From the NCBI GenBank assembly GCA_019454045.1, contig SKCR01023728.1, positions 62,001 to 126,000 of the forward strand: 64,000 nt of DNA, in the 5' to 3' direction. The notes below the pieces were generated by a model. The model made no database searches. It was not told the origin of the DNA and saw only the letters and a list, made by a program, of their open reading frames with translations. Made by a program: the position numbers and the translations under genes. This DNA is from Zanthoxylum bungeanum. Taxonomy: Eukaryota > Streptophyta > Magnoliopsida > Sapindales > Rutaceae. Of this stretch, positions 1-10,122 are shown one piece after another. Numbering within the stretch: the stretch's first letter is position 1; each line of letters starts with the position of its first letter.

Positions 1-719
1 AGCAACAATGTTCACACACCTTTACCACGAGCACACAAGTAACTCACGCATCAAGTAAATACAAGACACAATGCTTTACGGGCAAAACACGCCCAACCCT
101 TTTTATTTACTCACCAAAGTAATTACAAGGAATCGTGCTACAATAAGCAAAGGCTTACAAATGAACTAACAAACATGCGCCCCTACGCACCCCTTTCTTA
201 TTTTGCTCACTTGCTCTCTAGGATTCTTTCTTCTCTAAGAAATCCTCTCCTAGCTTGCCTCTCTCTCTCTCGTGTGTGTCAGCCCCTCTACTAACACAAT
301 TTATAGAAGATGGCAGTTACACCCCAACTGCCTAGGGTATGCTGGCCATGTGACCAACATGGGCACAATGTCCAGCATGTGTGTGCCAGCCCTGCCAGCG
401 TGGGCACCATGCCCTCATATACTTCCACTAATATGTGTAGTGGCTATGTGAAGCCACTTTTCTTGTAAGCCAACTGCCCTTGTCCTCCAACAAACGCAAC
501 TTGCCAAGACAGCACCAACTGCCCATACATGTGCCAGCCAAGCTTTCTAATGACAGCACCCACTGCCCATACATGTGCCAGCATGTCTTTCTTTTGAACA
601 GCCCCCACTGCCCATACAAACACAGGCCACCCAAGCCATGTGAATTAGGAGGGTGCTTGGCTGCTGCCAATGCACTTGTCTCCCTTGCTTTCTCGAGCAT
701 CCAGATTAAGGGTCTAACA
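1..719 (-). repeat. 3' LTR of the chromovirus, clipped by the window
   Basis: This stretch repeats 5393-6111 with about ten differences (for example aatatg/agtatg near 431 and a one-base gap near 525). In element orientation it starts TGTTAGACCC at 719. About 113 bp of the LTR lie beyond the window edge. Confidence 0.93.
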
Positions 720-2556
720 AACCACCCCCACCTGAACTAGGCGACGCCCTCGTCGCAACTGAGTCAAGATAGGCTTGGATTAACCCCTCGAACTGCCATA
801 AAGTAGTATTCCGTTCCCAAGTTGCGTCTTCCTTTGCGCAACCTTTCCACTGAACCAAGAAATCAGTCCTCCGATTCTTCTTACTCTGCCCCATCACCCT
901 GTGATCCAATATCTTTTCAATTTGACTGTCAAATTGTTTCCGTATTGTTGGCGGAGCTCGATTTTTCTGAATCCGACTCTCATCCTTGTCTTCATGGAAC
1001 GGTTTCAAGAAACTCACGTGAAATGTAGGATGCACTTTGATCCTATCCGGCAACTTCAACCGATAAGCCACTTCACCCACTCGTTTCACTACTTCAAATG
1101 GACCATCATATTTTGGCACCAACCCGCGATGCACTGCCTTGCTACTGATTTTCTTCCAGATTTGAGGAGTCAATTTCAGTAGTACTTGATCACCCACCTG
1201 AAATTCCAGCGATCTCCTATTCTTATCAGCATATTTCTTCATTCGGCGCACTGCTTTCTCAAGACTATCCCTTGCCTCTTCCAGCAGTTCATGCCGTTCA
1301 CGCGCAAATCTATACGCTGCAGGACACTTTCCCCCTGTGCTCTGCTTAATCACTTCGTGCGGGGTCAGCGGCTGCTGCCCCAACACTATCTCAAAAGGGC
1401 TCATCCCCGTAGATGAACTCTTGTGCAAGTTGTATGAGAACTGAGCCACATCCAACAGCTCCACCCAATTCTTCTGGCTTGCAGTCACATAATGCCTCAA
1501 ATATTCCTCCAGCAACCCATTCACCCTCTCCGTTTGGCCATCCGTCTGAGGATGATTTGCTGTAGAAAATCTTAAGTCTGACCCCATCAAGCCAAATAAT
1601 TCAGTCCAGAAGCGCCCTGTGAACCGAGCATCTCTATCACTCACTATGTCTTGCGGCAGTCCAAAGTGTTTCACCACATCTTTGAAAAACAAGCGTGCAG
1701 TTTCCTCCGCAGGACACGCATGTGGTGCTGCCATGAACACATCATATTTTGAGAATCGATCCACTACTACCAGTACTGAACCATAACCTTGCACTTTCGG
1801 AAACCCACCTATGAAGTCCATAGAAACACTCTTCCATGGCTGTTCAGGAATTGGAAGAGGTTGTAGCATCCCTGCCCCTCTTTTCCTCTCAGTTTTATCA
1901 AGCTGACACACTAGGCAAGATCTCACATAGGCCTCCACATCATGTTCCATCTGCGGCCAATACCAACTCCGTGTTAGCAATGCCAATGTTCTCTCAACAC
2001 CCGGATGTCCCGCCCACTGAGCATCATGTGTCTCCCTCAATAAATCTGATCTTAGGTTCCCACAACTTGGTACAAAGGGCCTCCCCCCCTTTGCGTAGAG
2101 CATCCCAGCATCTACCCAATATTTTCGCACCTGTCCATCAGCAACACCCTTCATAAGTCGAAGATAAACAGGGTCAGAAGGCGATACCTTCTTGATTCGG
2201 TCAAGGAAGTCACTCTCCAAAACCGTGATTGCCGCTACTGCCTCTACCACAGCCTTGCGACTAAGAGCATTCACAACCTGATTATGCCTGCCTGGTCGAT
2301 GCTCCCATTCAAAATCAAACTCAGCAAGCATCTCTTGCCACCGCGCTTGCTTTGGACTCAACTTCTTCTGCGTCTTGAAGAAGGTATTAGCAACATTGTC
2401 CGTCACAACTCTGAAGTGCGAACCCAATAAATAATGTCGCCAAGTGTTTAGGCAGTGAATAATCGCCGTCATTTCCTTCTCATGTGCTGAATACCACTGC
2501 TCCGCATCCTTCAATTTTCTGCTCTCAAAGGCAACTGGATGTGAATTCTGCACCAA
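706..2556 (-). CDS. pol: Chromovirus pol C-terminal part: RNase H, integrase, chromodomain
   Basis: This 616-residue reading frame is the downstream half of the polyprotein. RNase H continues from residue 1. The integrase zinc-binding residues are H177, H184, C214 and C217. The catalytic triad is D247, D307 and E343, with 35 residues between the last two. A GPF module lies near 482-494. A chromodomain spans about 545-598 (IEKILDHRV, FLVQWKG, ATWE), with W570 and W580 in the methyl-lysine cage region. It is in the same frame as the 2563-3117 segment and separated from it only by a TGA, so its first methionine is not a true start. The last codons encode SSGGGGLLDP: the four glycines are the polypurine tract, and the stop lies 14 bp inside the 3' LTR. 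Confidence 0.93.
   Translation of the reverse strand: MVQNSHPVAFESRKLKDAEQWYSAHEKEMTAIIHCLNTWRHYLLGSHFRVVTDNVANTFFKTQKKLSPKQARWQEMLAEFDFEWEHRPGRHNQVVNALSRKAVVEAVAAITVLESDFLDRIKKVSPSDPVYLRLMKGVADGQVRKYWVDAGMLYAKGGRPFVPSCGNLRSDLLRETHDAQWAGHPGVERTLALLTRSWYWPQMEHDVEAYVRSCLVCQLDKTERKRGAGMLQPLPIPEQPWKSVSMDFIGGFPKVQGYGSVLVVVDRFSKYDVFMAAPHACPAEETARLFFKDVVKHFGLPQDIVSDRDARFTGRFWTELFGLMGSDLRFSTANHPQTDGQTERVNGLLEEYLRHYVTASQKNWVELLDVAQFSYNLHKSSSTGMSPFEIVLGQQPLTPHEVIKQSTGGKCPAAYRFARERHELLEEARDSLEKAVRRMKKYADKNRRSLEFQVGDQVLLKLTPQIWKKISSKAVHRGLVPKYDGPFEVVKRVGEVAYRLKLPDRIKVHPTFHVSFLKPFHEDKDESRIQKNRAPPTIRKQFDSQIEKILDHRVMGQSKKNRRTDFLVQWKGCAKEDATWERNTTLWQFEGLIQAYLDSVATRASPSSGGGGLLDP
720..735 (-). other. Polypurine tract of the chromovirus
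   Basis: Read on the minus strand this is AGGTGGGGGTGGTT, directly against the LTR start at 719. It is the expected plus-strand primer. It is also coding (see the overlapping pol frame). Confidence 0.85.
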
Positions 2557-2562
2557 TACCCC

Positions 2563-3117
2563 TCATATGGCTCGGTCAGAAGCATCTGTGTGCACCTCAA
2601 ATGGTGATTCAAAGTCCGGTAATTGCAAAACAGGCTCTTCCGCTACCGCCCCCTTTAAATCCTCGAATGCCTCCTGGCATTGCACACTCCACACCCATTT
2701 TTGTTCCTTCTTAAGCAAATCAGTCAAGGGAGCCACACGTTTTGAATACCCCTTGATGAATTTGCGGTAATAATTAGCCAACCCCAAAAATGACCGCAGC
2801 TCAGCAACTTTAGAAGGACAAGGCCAATCCCGAATGGCCTGGACTTTTCTCTCGTCCATGCGAACTTGCCCTTGACTCACCCAATGCCCAAGAAACATCA
2901 CTTCTTGTTTAGCAAATTCGCATTTCTCCATTTTCACATATAGTGCATGCTGCCTCAATTTCTCAAACACCAATCTCAAGTGCATTAAATGATCAGCAAG
3001 ACTCTCACTATATATCACTATATCATCAAGATATATAACCACAAATCGATCCACAAACTCAAAAAGAACATCATTCATTAAATTGCAAGAAAGTAGCTGG
3101 TGCATTAGTAAGTCCAA
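2563..3117 (-). CDS. pol: Chromovirus reverse transcriptase palm to RNase H start
   Basis: This segment carries the RT active site YLDDIVIYS, then the thumb/connection ([12 protein letters not shown]) and the RNase H start ([10 protein letters not shown]). Its first ten residues are out-of-frame read-through: true homology resumes at [11 protein letters not shown], just after a one-base insertion in the upstream frame. It ends at a TGA (2563-2565) where related elements carry a glycine codon; the next frame continues in register. So the three reading frames here are one polyprotein broken by one frameshift and one nonsense change. Confidence 0.93.
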   Translation of the reverse strand: MDLLMHQLLSCNLMNDVLFEFVDRFVVIYLDDIVIYSESLADHLMHLRLVFEKLRQHALYVKMEKCEFAKQEVMFLGHWVSQGQVRMDERKVQAIRDWPCPSKVAELRSFLGLANYYRKFIKGYSKRVAPLTDLLKKEQKWVWSVQCQEAFEDLKGAVAEEPVLQLPDFESPFEVHTDASDRAI

Positions 3118-5251
3118 ATGGCATTACTAAAAACTCATAGGATCCATACCTTGTTACACAAGTCGTTTTTCCCTCATCCCCTTCGGCAATCCGTACTTGC
3201 CAATATCCAGACCGCAAGTCCAGCTTTGTGAAGTAGAGTGCCTTGGACAAACGATCAAACAAATCTGCCACCAACGGAATTGGGTATTTGTTCTTGATCG
3301 TTACTTTGTTCAAAGCCCTGTAATCTACACACATCCGCAAGGAACCATCTTGCTTCTTTTGGAACAAAACAGGCGCACCATATGGCGCTTTAGAGGGCTG
3401 GATCATCCCAGCATCAAGCAAATCTCCCAATTGCTTGCGCAACTCAACTAGTTCCGGAGGACTCATTCTGTAAGGTACTTGGGCAGGCGGCCTAGCACCA
3501 GGGACCAATTCTATCTTGTGGTCAGTAGGTCTCCGCGGAGGAAGAGACTTTGGCAACTCTGGAGGCATTACGTCCTTGTATTCCCTCAACAAGTCCGCAA
3601 CTGAATCAGGTACCTCCACTGTCTTTCCCATCTTGACTTCTACGAGTGCCGCTAAATATGTTTCCTCTCCACGTTTCAACCCATTCTCAATTTGTAAGGC
3701 TGACACAAGCTCTCGTTGTCCTTCAGCCTGTTTACTCCCACACACTTTGCCAACAGCAGGGACAAAGCATAGTTGGTCTTCATCACCAATCAAAAGACCT
3801 GCCAAGTAAGGCATCACCGCAACCTTGGCCTGGATGAAAAACTGATTCCCCAAAATTAACTCAAAATCATCCAAAGGAACTGCCATTAGCGTACACTTCC
3901 CATGCCACTGGCCAAGTTGTACAGTCACTCCCGCAACTGTGCCTTGAACTTGCTTTGCTATCGAGTTCACAGCCTTAATGCTACTCCCCGATTTAGTCAA
4001 TTCGAGGCCCAACTTCTCGGTAACTCCCACCGCAATAAAGTTGTGTGTAGCCCCAGTGTCCACCATTGCCCTCACTGTTTTCCCATTGACGAGGACTTGG
4101 ACATACATCAAACCATTGTCAAATCTTTCTTCCCGAATTGCATTTACCAACTGAAGAGGGTTCATTCGACTAGGCCCTGCCGAGTCTCCTTCCCCTTCCT
4201 TACCCGTTTCAGCAACCATGAGAGCATTCAACTTCTCTCGCTTTGGACAGTCCTTTGCTCTATGTGGACCATCACAGATGAAACAACCCTTGTTGTTATT
4301 GTTGAAAACCCCTTTGAACTTTCCATCCTCTTGAGGCTTCGCTCTGCCTTCCTTGTTCTTCTTCTTATCCCATTTCTCTGATTCTCGGACCTTTCCCTTG
4401 CCTTTCAAATCAGGTTTGGATTTCGTCGAGGAACTAGGTTTGTAGTCCACAAGGCTATCTGCTGCTGTCATTGCCGTAGGTAAGTCACGCACACCTTGCC
4501 TCCGCAGCTCATTCTGTGCCCAAGTTTGCAATCCAGACATGAAGTTAAACAATTTGTCCTCCTCAGACATGTTCCTTATATCCAACATCAAGGAACTAAA
4601 CTGTTTCACATAATCCCGAATGGAACCAGTTTGTCTCAAATTTTTCAAGGTTTCCCTTGCAATCCACGCTGTGTTGGTGCTGAGGAATTGATCATTCAAC
4701 TCCTTCTTCAGCGCCTCCCATGTATCTATCTTGGGACGCCCCGCTGATTCATCATCATCTAACCGTGTTCGCCACCACAATTTCGCATCACCTGACAAGT
4801 ACATGCTTGTGATGGTAACTTTCTCTGCCCCATGAACATGAGCAGCTTTGAAATACTGATCCATGTCCCATAAGAAATTCTCTAACTCCTTTGCATTTCG
4901 AGCACCCCCAAAGGGTTTTGGCTCAGGAACTTTTAGTTTGGTCGTTGCCTCACCCTCCGAAGGTTGTCCACGCCCCAAAGCCCTCTTTAGAAGATTGATT
5001 TCCACCCTCAGCTCTTCTCTGCTTTCTTTCCACGCATCCACCAAATCCACATTGTCTCTGGTGACTACAGCAATGCGCTCTTCCGCATCAGCAGCTTGCG
5101 CTTCAAGTTTGTTTCGAAGGTCTACCATTTCCCCAGCCAATTGCTCCATCAACAAAAATAAAGGAGGGACAATCTCTCGGCTAGATTCCCCAACGAGTGC
5201 CTCCAACTTAGCCACCCGCTCTTTCAGTTCAGCATTAGATCCTCCTGCCAT
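3071..5251 (-). CDS. gag-pol: Chromovirus Gag, protease and N-terminal reverse transcriptase
   Basis: A 726-residue frame. Residues 1-95 look coiled-coil-like. About 110-270 is the retrotransposon Gag domain ([33 protein letters not shown]). A zinc knuckle of form C-x2-C-x3-H-x4-C is at C323, C326, H330 and C335, in a lysine-rich tract. The aspartic protease motif is DTGATHNF with catalytic D398. RT starts near 590 (PYRMSPPEL) and reaches [13 protein letters not shown] and [12 protein letters not shown]. Homology then stops after T720 because of an extra T in the run at 3086-3092. The start at 5251 lies only 13 bp beyond the primer-binding site, an unusually short leader. Codons are otherwise open, fitting a recent insertion. 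Confidence 0.95.
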   Translation of the reverse strand: MAGGSNAELKERVAKLEALVGESSREIVPPLFLLMEQLAGEMVDLRNKLEAQAADAEERIAVVTRDNVDLVDAWKESREELRVEINLLKRALGRGQPSEGEATTKLKVPEPKPFGGARNAKELENFLWDMDQYFKAAHVHGAEKVTITSMYLSGDAKLWWRTRLDDDESAGRPKIDTWEALKKELNDQFLSTNTAWIARETLKNLRQTGSIRDYVKQFSSLMLDIRNMSEEDKLFNFMSGLQTWAQNELRRQGVRDLPTAMTAADSLVDYKPSSSTKSKPDLKGKGKVRESEKWDKKKNKEGRAKPQEDGKFKGVFNNNNKGCFICDGPHRAKDCPKREKLNALMVAETGKEGEGDSAGPSRMNPLQLVNAIREERFDNGLMYVQVLVNGKTVRAMVDTGATHNFIAVGVTEKLGLELTKSGSSIKAVNSIAKQVQGTVAGVTVQLGQWHGKCTLMAVPLDDFELILGNQFFIQAKVAVMPYLAGLLIGDEDQLCFVPAVGKVCGSKQAEGQRELVSALQIENGLKRGEETYLAALVEVKMGKTVEVPDSVADLLREYKDVMPPELPKSLPPRRPTDHKIELVPGARPPAQVPYRMSPPELVELRKQLGDLLDAGMIQPSKAPYGAPVLFQKKQDGSLRMCVDYRALNKVTIKNKYPIPLVADLFDRLSKALYFTKLDLRSGYWQVRIAEGDEGKTTCVTRYGSYEFLVMPFGLTNAPATFLQFNE

Positions 5252-5264
5252 CGAGTCTAAACGA

Positions 5265-5277
5265 TGCTCTGATACCA
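5265..5277 (-). other. Primer-binding site, initiator Met tRNA type
   Basis: On the minus strand it reads TGGTATCAGAGCA, two bases inside the 5' LTR. This matches the 3' end complement of plant initiator methionine tRNA, the usual primer in this superfamily. Confidence 0.93.
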
Positions 5278-5279
5278 GT

Positions 5280-6111
5280 TGTCACACGGCTAATTTTCAA
5301 CCCCAAGTTTCTTTAGCAAAGTGCGGCACTAAGTTCGCCCAACTTAGTCAGCCTTCCCCTTGTGCGCACCAACGCACTCCGCAAGCAGCAAGCAAGCAAC
5401 ATGTTCACACGCCTCTACCACGAGCACACAAGTAACTCACGCATCAAGTAAATACAAGACACAATGCTTTACGGGCAAAACACGCCCAACCCTTTTTATT
5501 TACTCACCAAAGTAATTACAAGGAATCGTGCTACAATAAGCAAAGGCTTACAAATGAACTAACAAACATGCGCCCCTACGCACCCCTTTCTTATTTTGCT
5601 CACTTGCTCTCTATGATTCTTTCTTCTCTAAGAAATCCTCTCCTAGCTTGCCTCTCTATCTCTCGTGTGTGTCAGCCCCTCTACTAACACAATTTATAGA
5701 AGATGGCAGTTACACCCCAACTGCCTAGGGTATGCTGGCCATGTGACCAACATGGGCACAATGTCCAGCATGTGTGTGCCAGCCCTGCCAGCGTGGGCAC
5801 CATGCCCTCATATACTTCCACTAGTATGTGTAGTGGCTATGTGAAGCCACTTTTCTTGTAAGCCAGCTGCCCTTGTCCTCCAACAAACGCAACTTGCCAA
5901 GACAGCACCAACTGCCCAACATGTGCCAGCCAAGCTTTCTAATGACAGCACCCACTGCCCATACATGTGCCAGCATGTCTTTCTTTTGAACAGCCCCCAC
6001 TGCCCATACAAACACAGCCCACCCAAGCCATGTGAATTAGGAGGGTGCTTGGCTGCTGCCAATGCACTTGTCTCCCTTGCTTTCTCGAGCATCCAGATTA
6101 AGGGTCTAACA
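5280..6111 (-). repeat. 5' LTR of the chromovirus, 832 bp
   Basis: Bounded by TG at 5280 and CA at 6111 on the plus strand (TGTCACACGG ... GGTCTAACA) and repeated at 1-719. It contains a degenerate tandem of an about 60-bp motif (ACTGCCCATACATGTGCCAG) near 5905-6010, also present in the other LTR. The only reading frame inside comes from that tandem and is not a gene. Confidence 0.92.
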
Positions 6112-6679
6112 CTAGTCCACTTAGGGTCCAAATCAACTAATTAACACATGATTAATTTTCATAATCTTGAACTATATAATTATCATTATATATAATAATT
6201 ATTTTTTTATGGGACATAATGTCATACACTAAGTTGCTTTGCTTTTACTACTGCCTTAATTTGAAGGTGCCATGAACTCCTAATTTGTGTTGTCACATTT
6301 TTGTTTATCAAATCCCCATCTCTTTTCTTCTGTTATCCGTTTGTGCTAATTAGCAACCATAGCAGTTGAAAACAAATGGAAAATTTAGATAATCTAAGCA
6401 CGCTCTTCATAATTTGCTTCAGCCACCAGCTCTCTGGCATACTTCTTAGCCCCATCCACACCCATCAACTTTGGATAAGTTTCCTTATTGCTAATTAGCT
6501 TCCTCCCTCGCATCTAACATATCAAACCAAATTTGAAATAATTTTTTGGTGCAACGGATGTATCATGTATGGGTAAGGTGGTACCACTAACTAATAAATA
6601 AAATGATATATATAATTTAATATTATTTACATAATTATTTTTCTATATATTAGCATGTGTGACAACTTATTATTAGATT
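6112..6679. other. AT-rich spacer, no gene seen
   Basis: Flank between the chromovirus and the next repeat cluster. There are runs of TATATAAT-type sequence near 6170-6200 and 6600-6640. I see no coding signal, RNA gene or clear repeat. Confidence 0.6.
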
Positions 6680-6851
6680 ATTGCTGGATGACGGAATACC
6701 TGCATTACCCCGCCACCAAACCACCATTTCCGGACTTAAACGAAGTAGGTAAAACCCATGTTGTCCCAGACTTTTACAAGTAACTCATTTTCTGGATTCG
6801 AACCTCGGATCTGAAGGTGAGATTCTGAACCCTGCATCACAAAGCTCCATT
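6680..6851 (-). repeat. Possible tRNA-derived SINE-like fragment
   Basis: On the minus strand there is a perfect polymerase III B box, GGTTCGAATCC (6797-6807), about 30 bases after a tract resembling a degenerate A-box region. It sits exactly where the left LTR of the neighbouring gypsy element loses its first 100 or so bases. No poly(A) tail or target duplication is visible, so the identity is weak. Confidence 0.3.
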
Positions 6852-8032
6852 GGGGATAAACTTTTTGAAAGTTTCAGAGACTAAAATGATAAAATTTTGA
6901 GAGTTTCGTGGGTAAATTTCGCTTTAATCAAACTTCAGGAGGCTCTTTGATTTTTTCCAAAATCTGAAACGTGACAACACTCAGACGTTGACACGTGGCC
7001 CAACCAAACATCGCCACATGGCCAAACCAGATGTCGACATGTGTCTCACTCATGTCTATTAATATGGCTCTTCTCATATCTATTTTAAAAATTAAAATAC
7101 ACACACTCTGTCTCTTCATTTTCTATATCTCACTCTCTAACGCCATAGACCTTCCAATTCCCATCGTCGCACCATCGCAACTCCGACGACCACATGCACT
7201 GACCTTCTATATTTCGAAGCCACCAATCTTTCCAACATCCTTGATATTGCTGGCATCGGAGCACCGATTGCTCGTCACGAGCTACCTAAAGTACCTAAAA
7301 AAACTATCATTTTCTCCTCCGTACGCCGGCATCAGGCCACCATTGACGACACCTCTGGCAAGTGCAGCATCCTTGGCCCATTTCTGATTCAATATCGCCG
7401 GTCCCACAGCCATCTGAGGTCATTTGCCTATTTTCCAAATACAAAGGGACGATAGTTTTATTTTTCACCAAACTCGGGATATCCGATCGTTGGATCGACA
7501 AACGGACACCACCAGCGAACTTCCCTTGATAAATCAAGCGCATGAATATATAATTTGACAGTTAAAAGTCATTAGACCGTGAGACCCCAACCAAAAGAAT
7601 ACTATATATGCATCGAGGTGCGTGCCAGCCAGCCCAAGGTCAAATCTTACCTAAGAAGAGATAACGTTGTGTGTGCTGAACTTTGTGGTGAGATCCGTTT
7701 CATAATCCAAGCGTCCGATCGAGGTAGAGGTTCGATTATCGTTATTTTTTAAATAAAGTTATTTTTTATTTTTTATTTTGTATAAATTGTATGTAATTTC
7801 AGCAATGTATCTATTTATTTTTTAAAATTATGATATTTTTACAGATTTTACGAATATTACGGACTTTATGATTTATTGTACATTATGGGCATTTTGATAA
7901 ATTGTACATTATGCACCTACCATAAGATCACATATGAGGTATACTTGTGTGGAAAATGTGACAAGAATACCATTGTTGAAAGTCAATAAAGTGGCTTGGT
8001 TGATCACACATGAGTCATAGATATTGATGGGT

Positions 8033-8390
8033 CACTACAAGAAAAAAGGCTTTTACTGATACTAAATTAGTGTCAGTAAAGGGTTTTACTGACACTATAT
8101 AATGTGTCAGTGTTGCCGCAGCCAGAAATCACTGACACTAGTTTCTAGTGTCAGTGATTCTTAGTGTCAGTAAACGTTAATACTGTAGTATCAGAAAATT
8201 ATTGACACTATGGTATCAGTAATCTCTCACACTATTTTAGTGTCAGTAAATTATTGACACTATATCATCAGTATTTAGTGATACTATAGTGTCAGTAAAT
8301 TTTGTTACTGCAGTATCAGTATATCGCATATATTTGATTTTTAGTGTCAGTAATTATTGTTACTATAGTATCAATATCCGTCAATATCTT
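8033..8390. repeat. Left terminal and subterminal repeats of the CACTA element
   Basis: A 16-bp terminal repeat is followed by at least ten copies of TAGTGTCAGTAA or its complement, spaced by 15-40 bases, many arranged as head-to-head pairs. Confidence 0.9.
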
Positions 8391-9611
8391 TTAAAATTTA
8401 AAAATCGTATTATTTCACAATTATATTTCTTATTTTTTGTAATTAAATTAATCATAAAATATATATATATATATATACCAACTCAATGAAATAAAAAACT
8501 AAAAAATTACATTTATATAAAATTCGCAATATAATAGATTAATTGTATTAATCAATTCAACAGTATCACATGATGAATACAAAAACTCCATAGACAATCT
8601 TTAAATTAACATATATATATATTTCAAAAACTACTCTTAAAGTCCCATCAAAATGTCATGCCCCCACCAAAATTCATGATACTTGTTGAGAAGCCTGCAA
8701 CAATCCCCCAACAATATGATATCTGGCACAAAATCTGAAATTATAACCAAATGTTAAGAATTAGATGGACTTCCAAAAAAAATCGATATCTTCATAAATA
8801 AAAACATTAAATACATCCAAATAAAAATACAAAATATAACCCTAATCTAATTTTTGTCACATAAAGCACTTATTGACAATAACCATACCAACAACCTAAG
8901 AGCATGCATATAAAAAACCAAATGGCATCCATAATAACAAGTTGTATCTTTCATACCGCTACATAATCACCAAAACAAACAAATCAATAACACACACACA
9001 CACACACACATTATAATAATATCAAACCGATATTATTATAATGGTATTCAGTTCATGAATGTAAATACAATAGTAATAAAGTCAAAAATTCAAGATTAGG
9101 AAGGCACTACAAAATGAAGCTTCAGCACTAGCAAGTGGAGCTCCAAGTGGCCTAATGACACTAAACACAACATCAGGAAAGTCTTTGGTGATTGCATGGT
9201 TTACCCAAAGCAAGCAAGCTGACATTTGCCCGGGATTCCAGTCAGCCAATAATAAGCACTTATCAATTATTCACATTCCTGTATCAGGTCTAAATCCCAT
9301 ATTTAGGTGGAGAGAGAAATATTGTTTACCCTGGTAAGTCAATATTATCCTCTACTAAAGAGGTTTCCAAAAAATAATGACCACATCATACACAACACAA
9401 TCATATGGAGAAAAGCAAAGCAAACAAGCTTTTCTTAGTGGCGTCTAATCCTCCATGATTTCTCATAGAAGTCACTTTAGGAAACATCCAGAAATCTTGT
9501 GAAACTTTAATACCTATGGGACACAAGACGCTTTGAACAACATAGTAGATTCCTAATGCAACTAAGTAAAACAAATCATCGTGTCTAAAATAATAGGGAC
9601 AGAAAACATAC
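8391..9611. other. CACTA interior, unassigned
   Basis: AT-rich sequence with a short (TA)n near 8459-8476 and (CA)n near 8990-9012. A frame on the minus strand near 9080-9340 could be another captured fragment (it reads PLGAPLASAEA), but I recognise no family. Confidence 0.4.
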
Positions 9612-9966
9612 TTTGGTTGCGAAAGAAATCTTGCAAGGGGCAAGAGCTTGCTTGGGTCAATGTAGAACTTATCACCGAGCGAATATGAAGTTGCAACAAT
9701 CCCTTCCATCATTTTGACAGAAAAATACTACGTGTGTAGAAAAAAAACTCAATCAAAATAGATATTACAACAAATTATCATCACAAAAACCAACAAGAGT
9801 ACTCATCAAAATAGATATTACAAAAATTATATTAATGAAAACCAACAAAAGTACTCACAGATTCATTAATGGGACCAAAGATTTCATCAACTTTCAAGTG
9901 GCGGCCGTTTTGGTGAAAACCAACAAACTCGCAGTAACACTGCTTCCATTGTTGTCACCAACAGGT
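9612..9966 (-). pseudogene. GAR1: GAR1-like 3' exon fragments captured by the CACTA
   Basis: Two exon pieces with a splice-competent intron. The upstream piece encodes LKVDEIFGPINES (9859-9897) and ends at a GTGAGT donor (9853-9858). The next exon (9612-9727) opens after a TAG acceptor and encodes [15 protein letters not shown], then [18 protein letters not shown], ending at a GTATG donor. These are the core of GAR1, the H/ACA snoRNP protein that supports RNA pseudouridylation in the nucleolus. Upstream of LKVDEIF, where GAR1 should read FLHACEGD-like sequence, the fragment (9898-9966) is unrelated and includes an inverted 29-bp copy of the GAR1 leader. The 3' glycine/arginine-rich end is absent. 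It cannot make a normal GAR1. Confidence 0.85.
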
Positions 9967-10122
9967 CCTACAGAAAACAAAGTTCAAAGACAAAAAAAGA
10001 ATGGTGATATTAGAGAGAATGTCTTCTCAATGTCTCTACTTTCAAGCATATTGATCATAAGCCTTCTCTCATATAGAAACAAAAAAAAAAAAAAAAACAA
10101 AATATGCAAAAGATATACATAC

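Larger units (their letters stand above)
1..6111 (-). mobile_element. Ty3/gypsy chromovirus, young and nearly complete
   Basis: The element reads right to left: 5' LTR (5280-6111), primer-binding site, gag-protease-RT, RNase H, integrase with a C-terminal chromodomain, polypurine tract, then a 3' LTR cut by the window edge. Domain order PR-RT-RH-IN plus chromodomain defines a Ty3/gypsy chromovirus. By eye the LTRs differ at only about ten positions over 719 bp, so insertion is recent. Two lesions are visible in pol: an extra base near 3086-3092 and a TGA at 2563-2565. The right flank begins ctagt; the matching left duplication lies outside the window. The exact chromovirus clade is not assigned. 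Confidence 0.95.
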
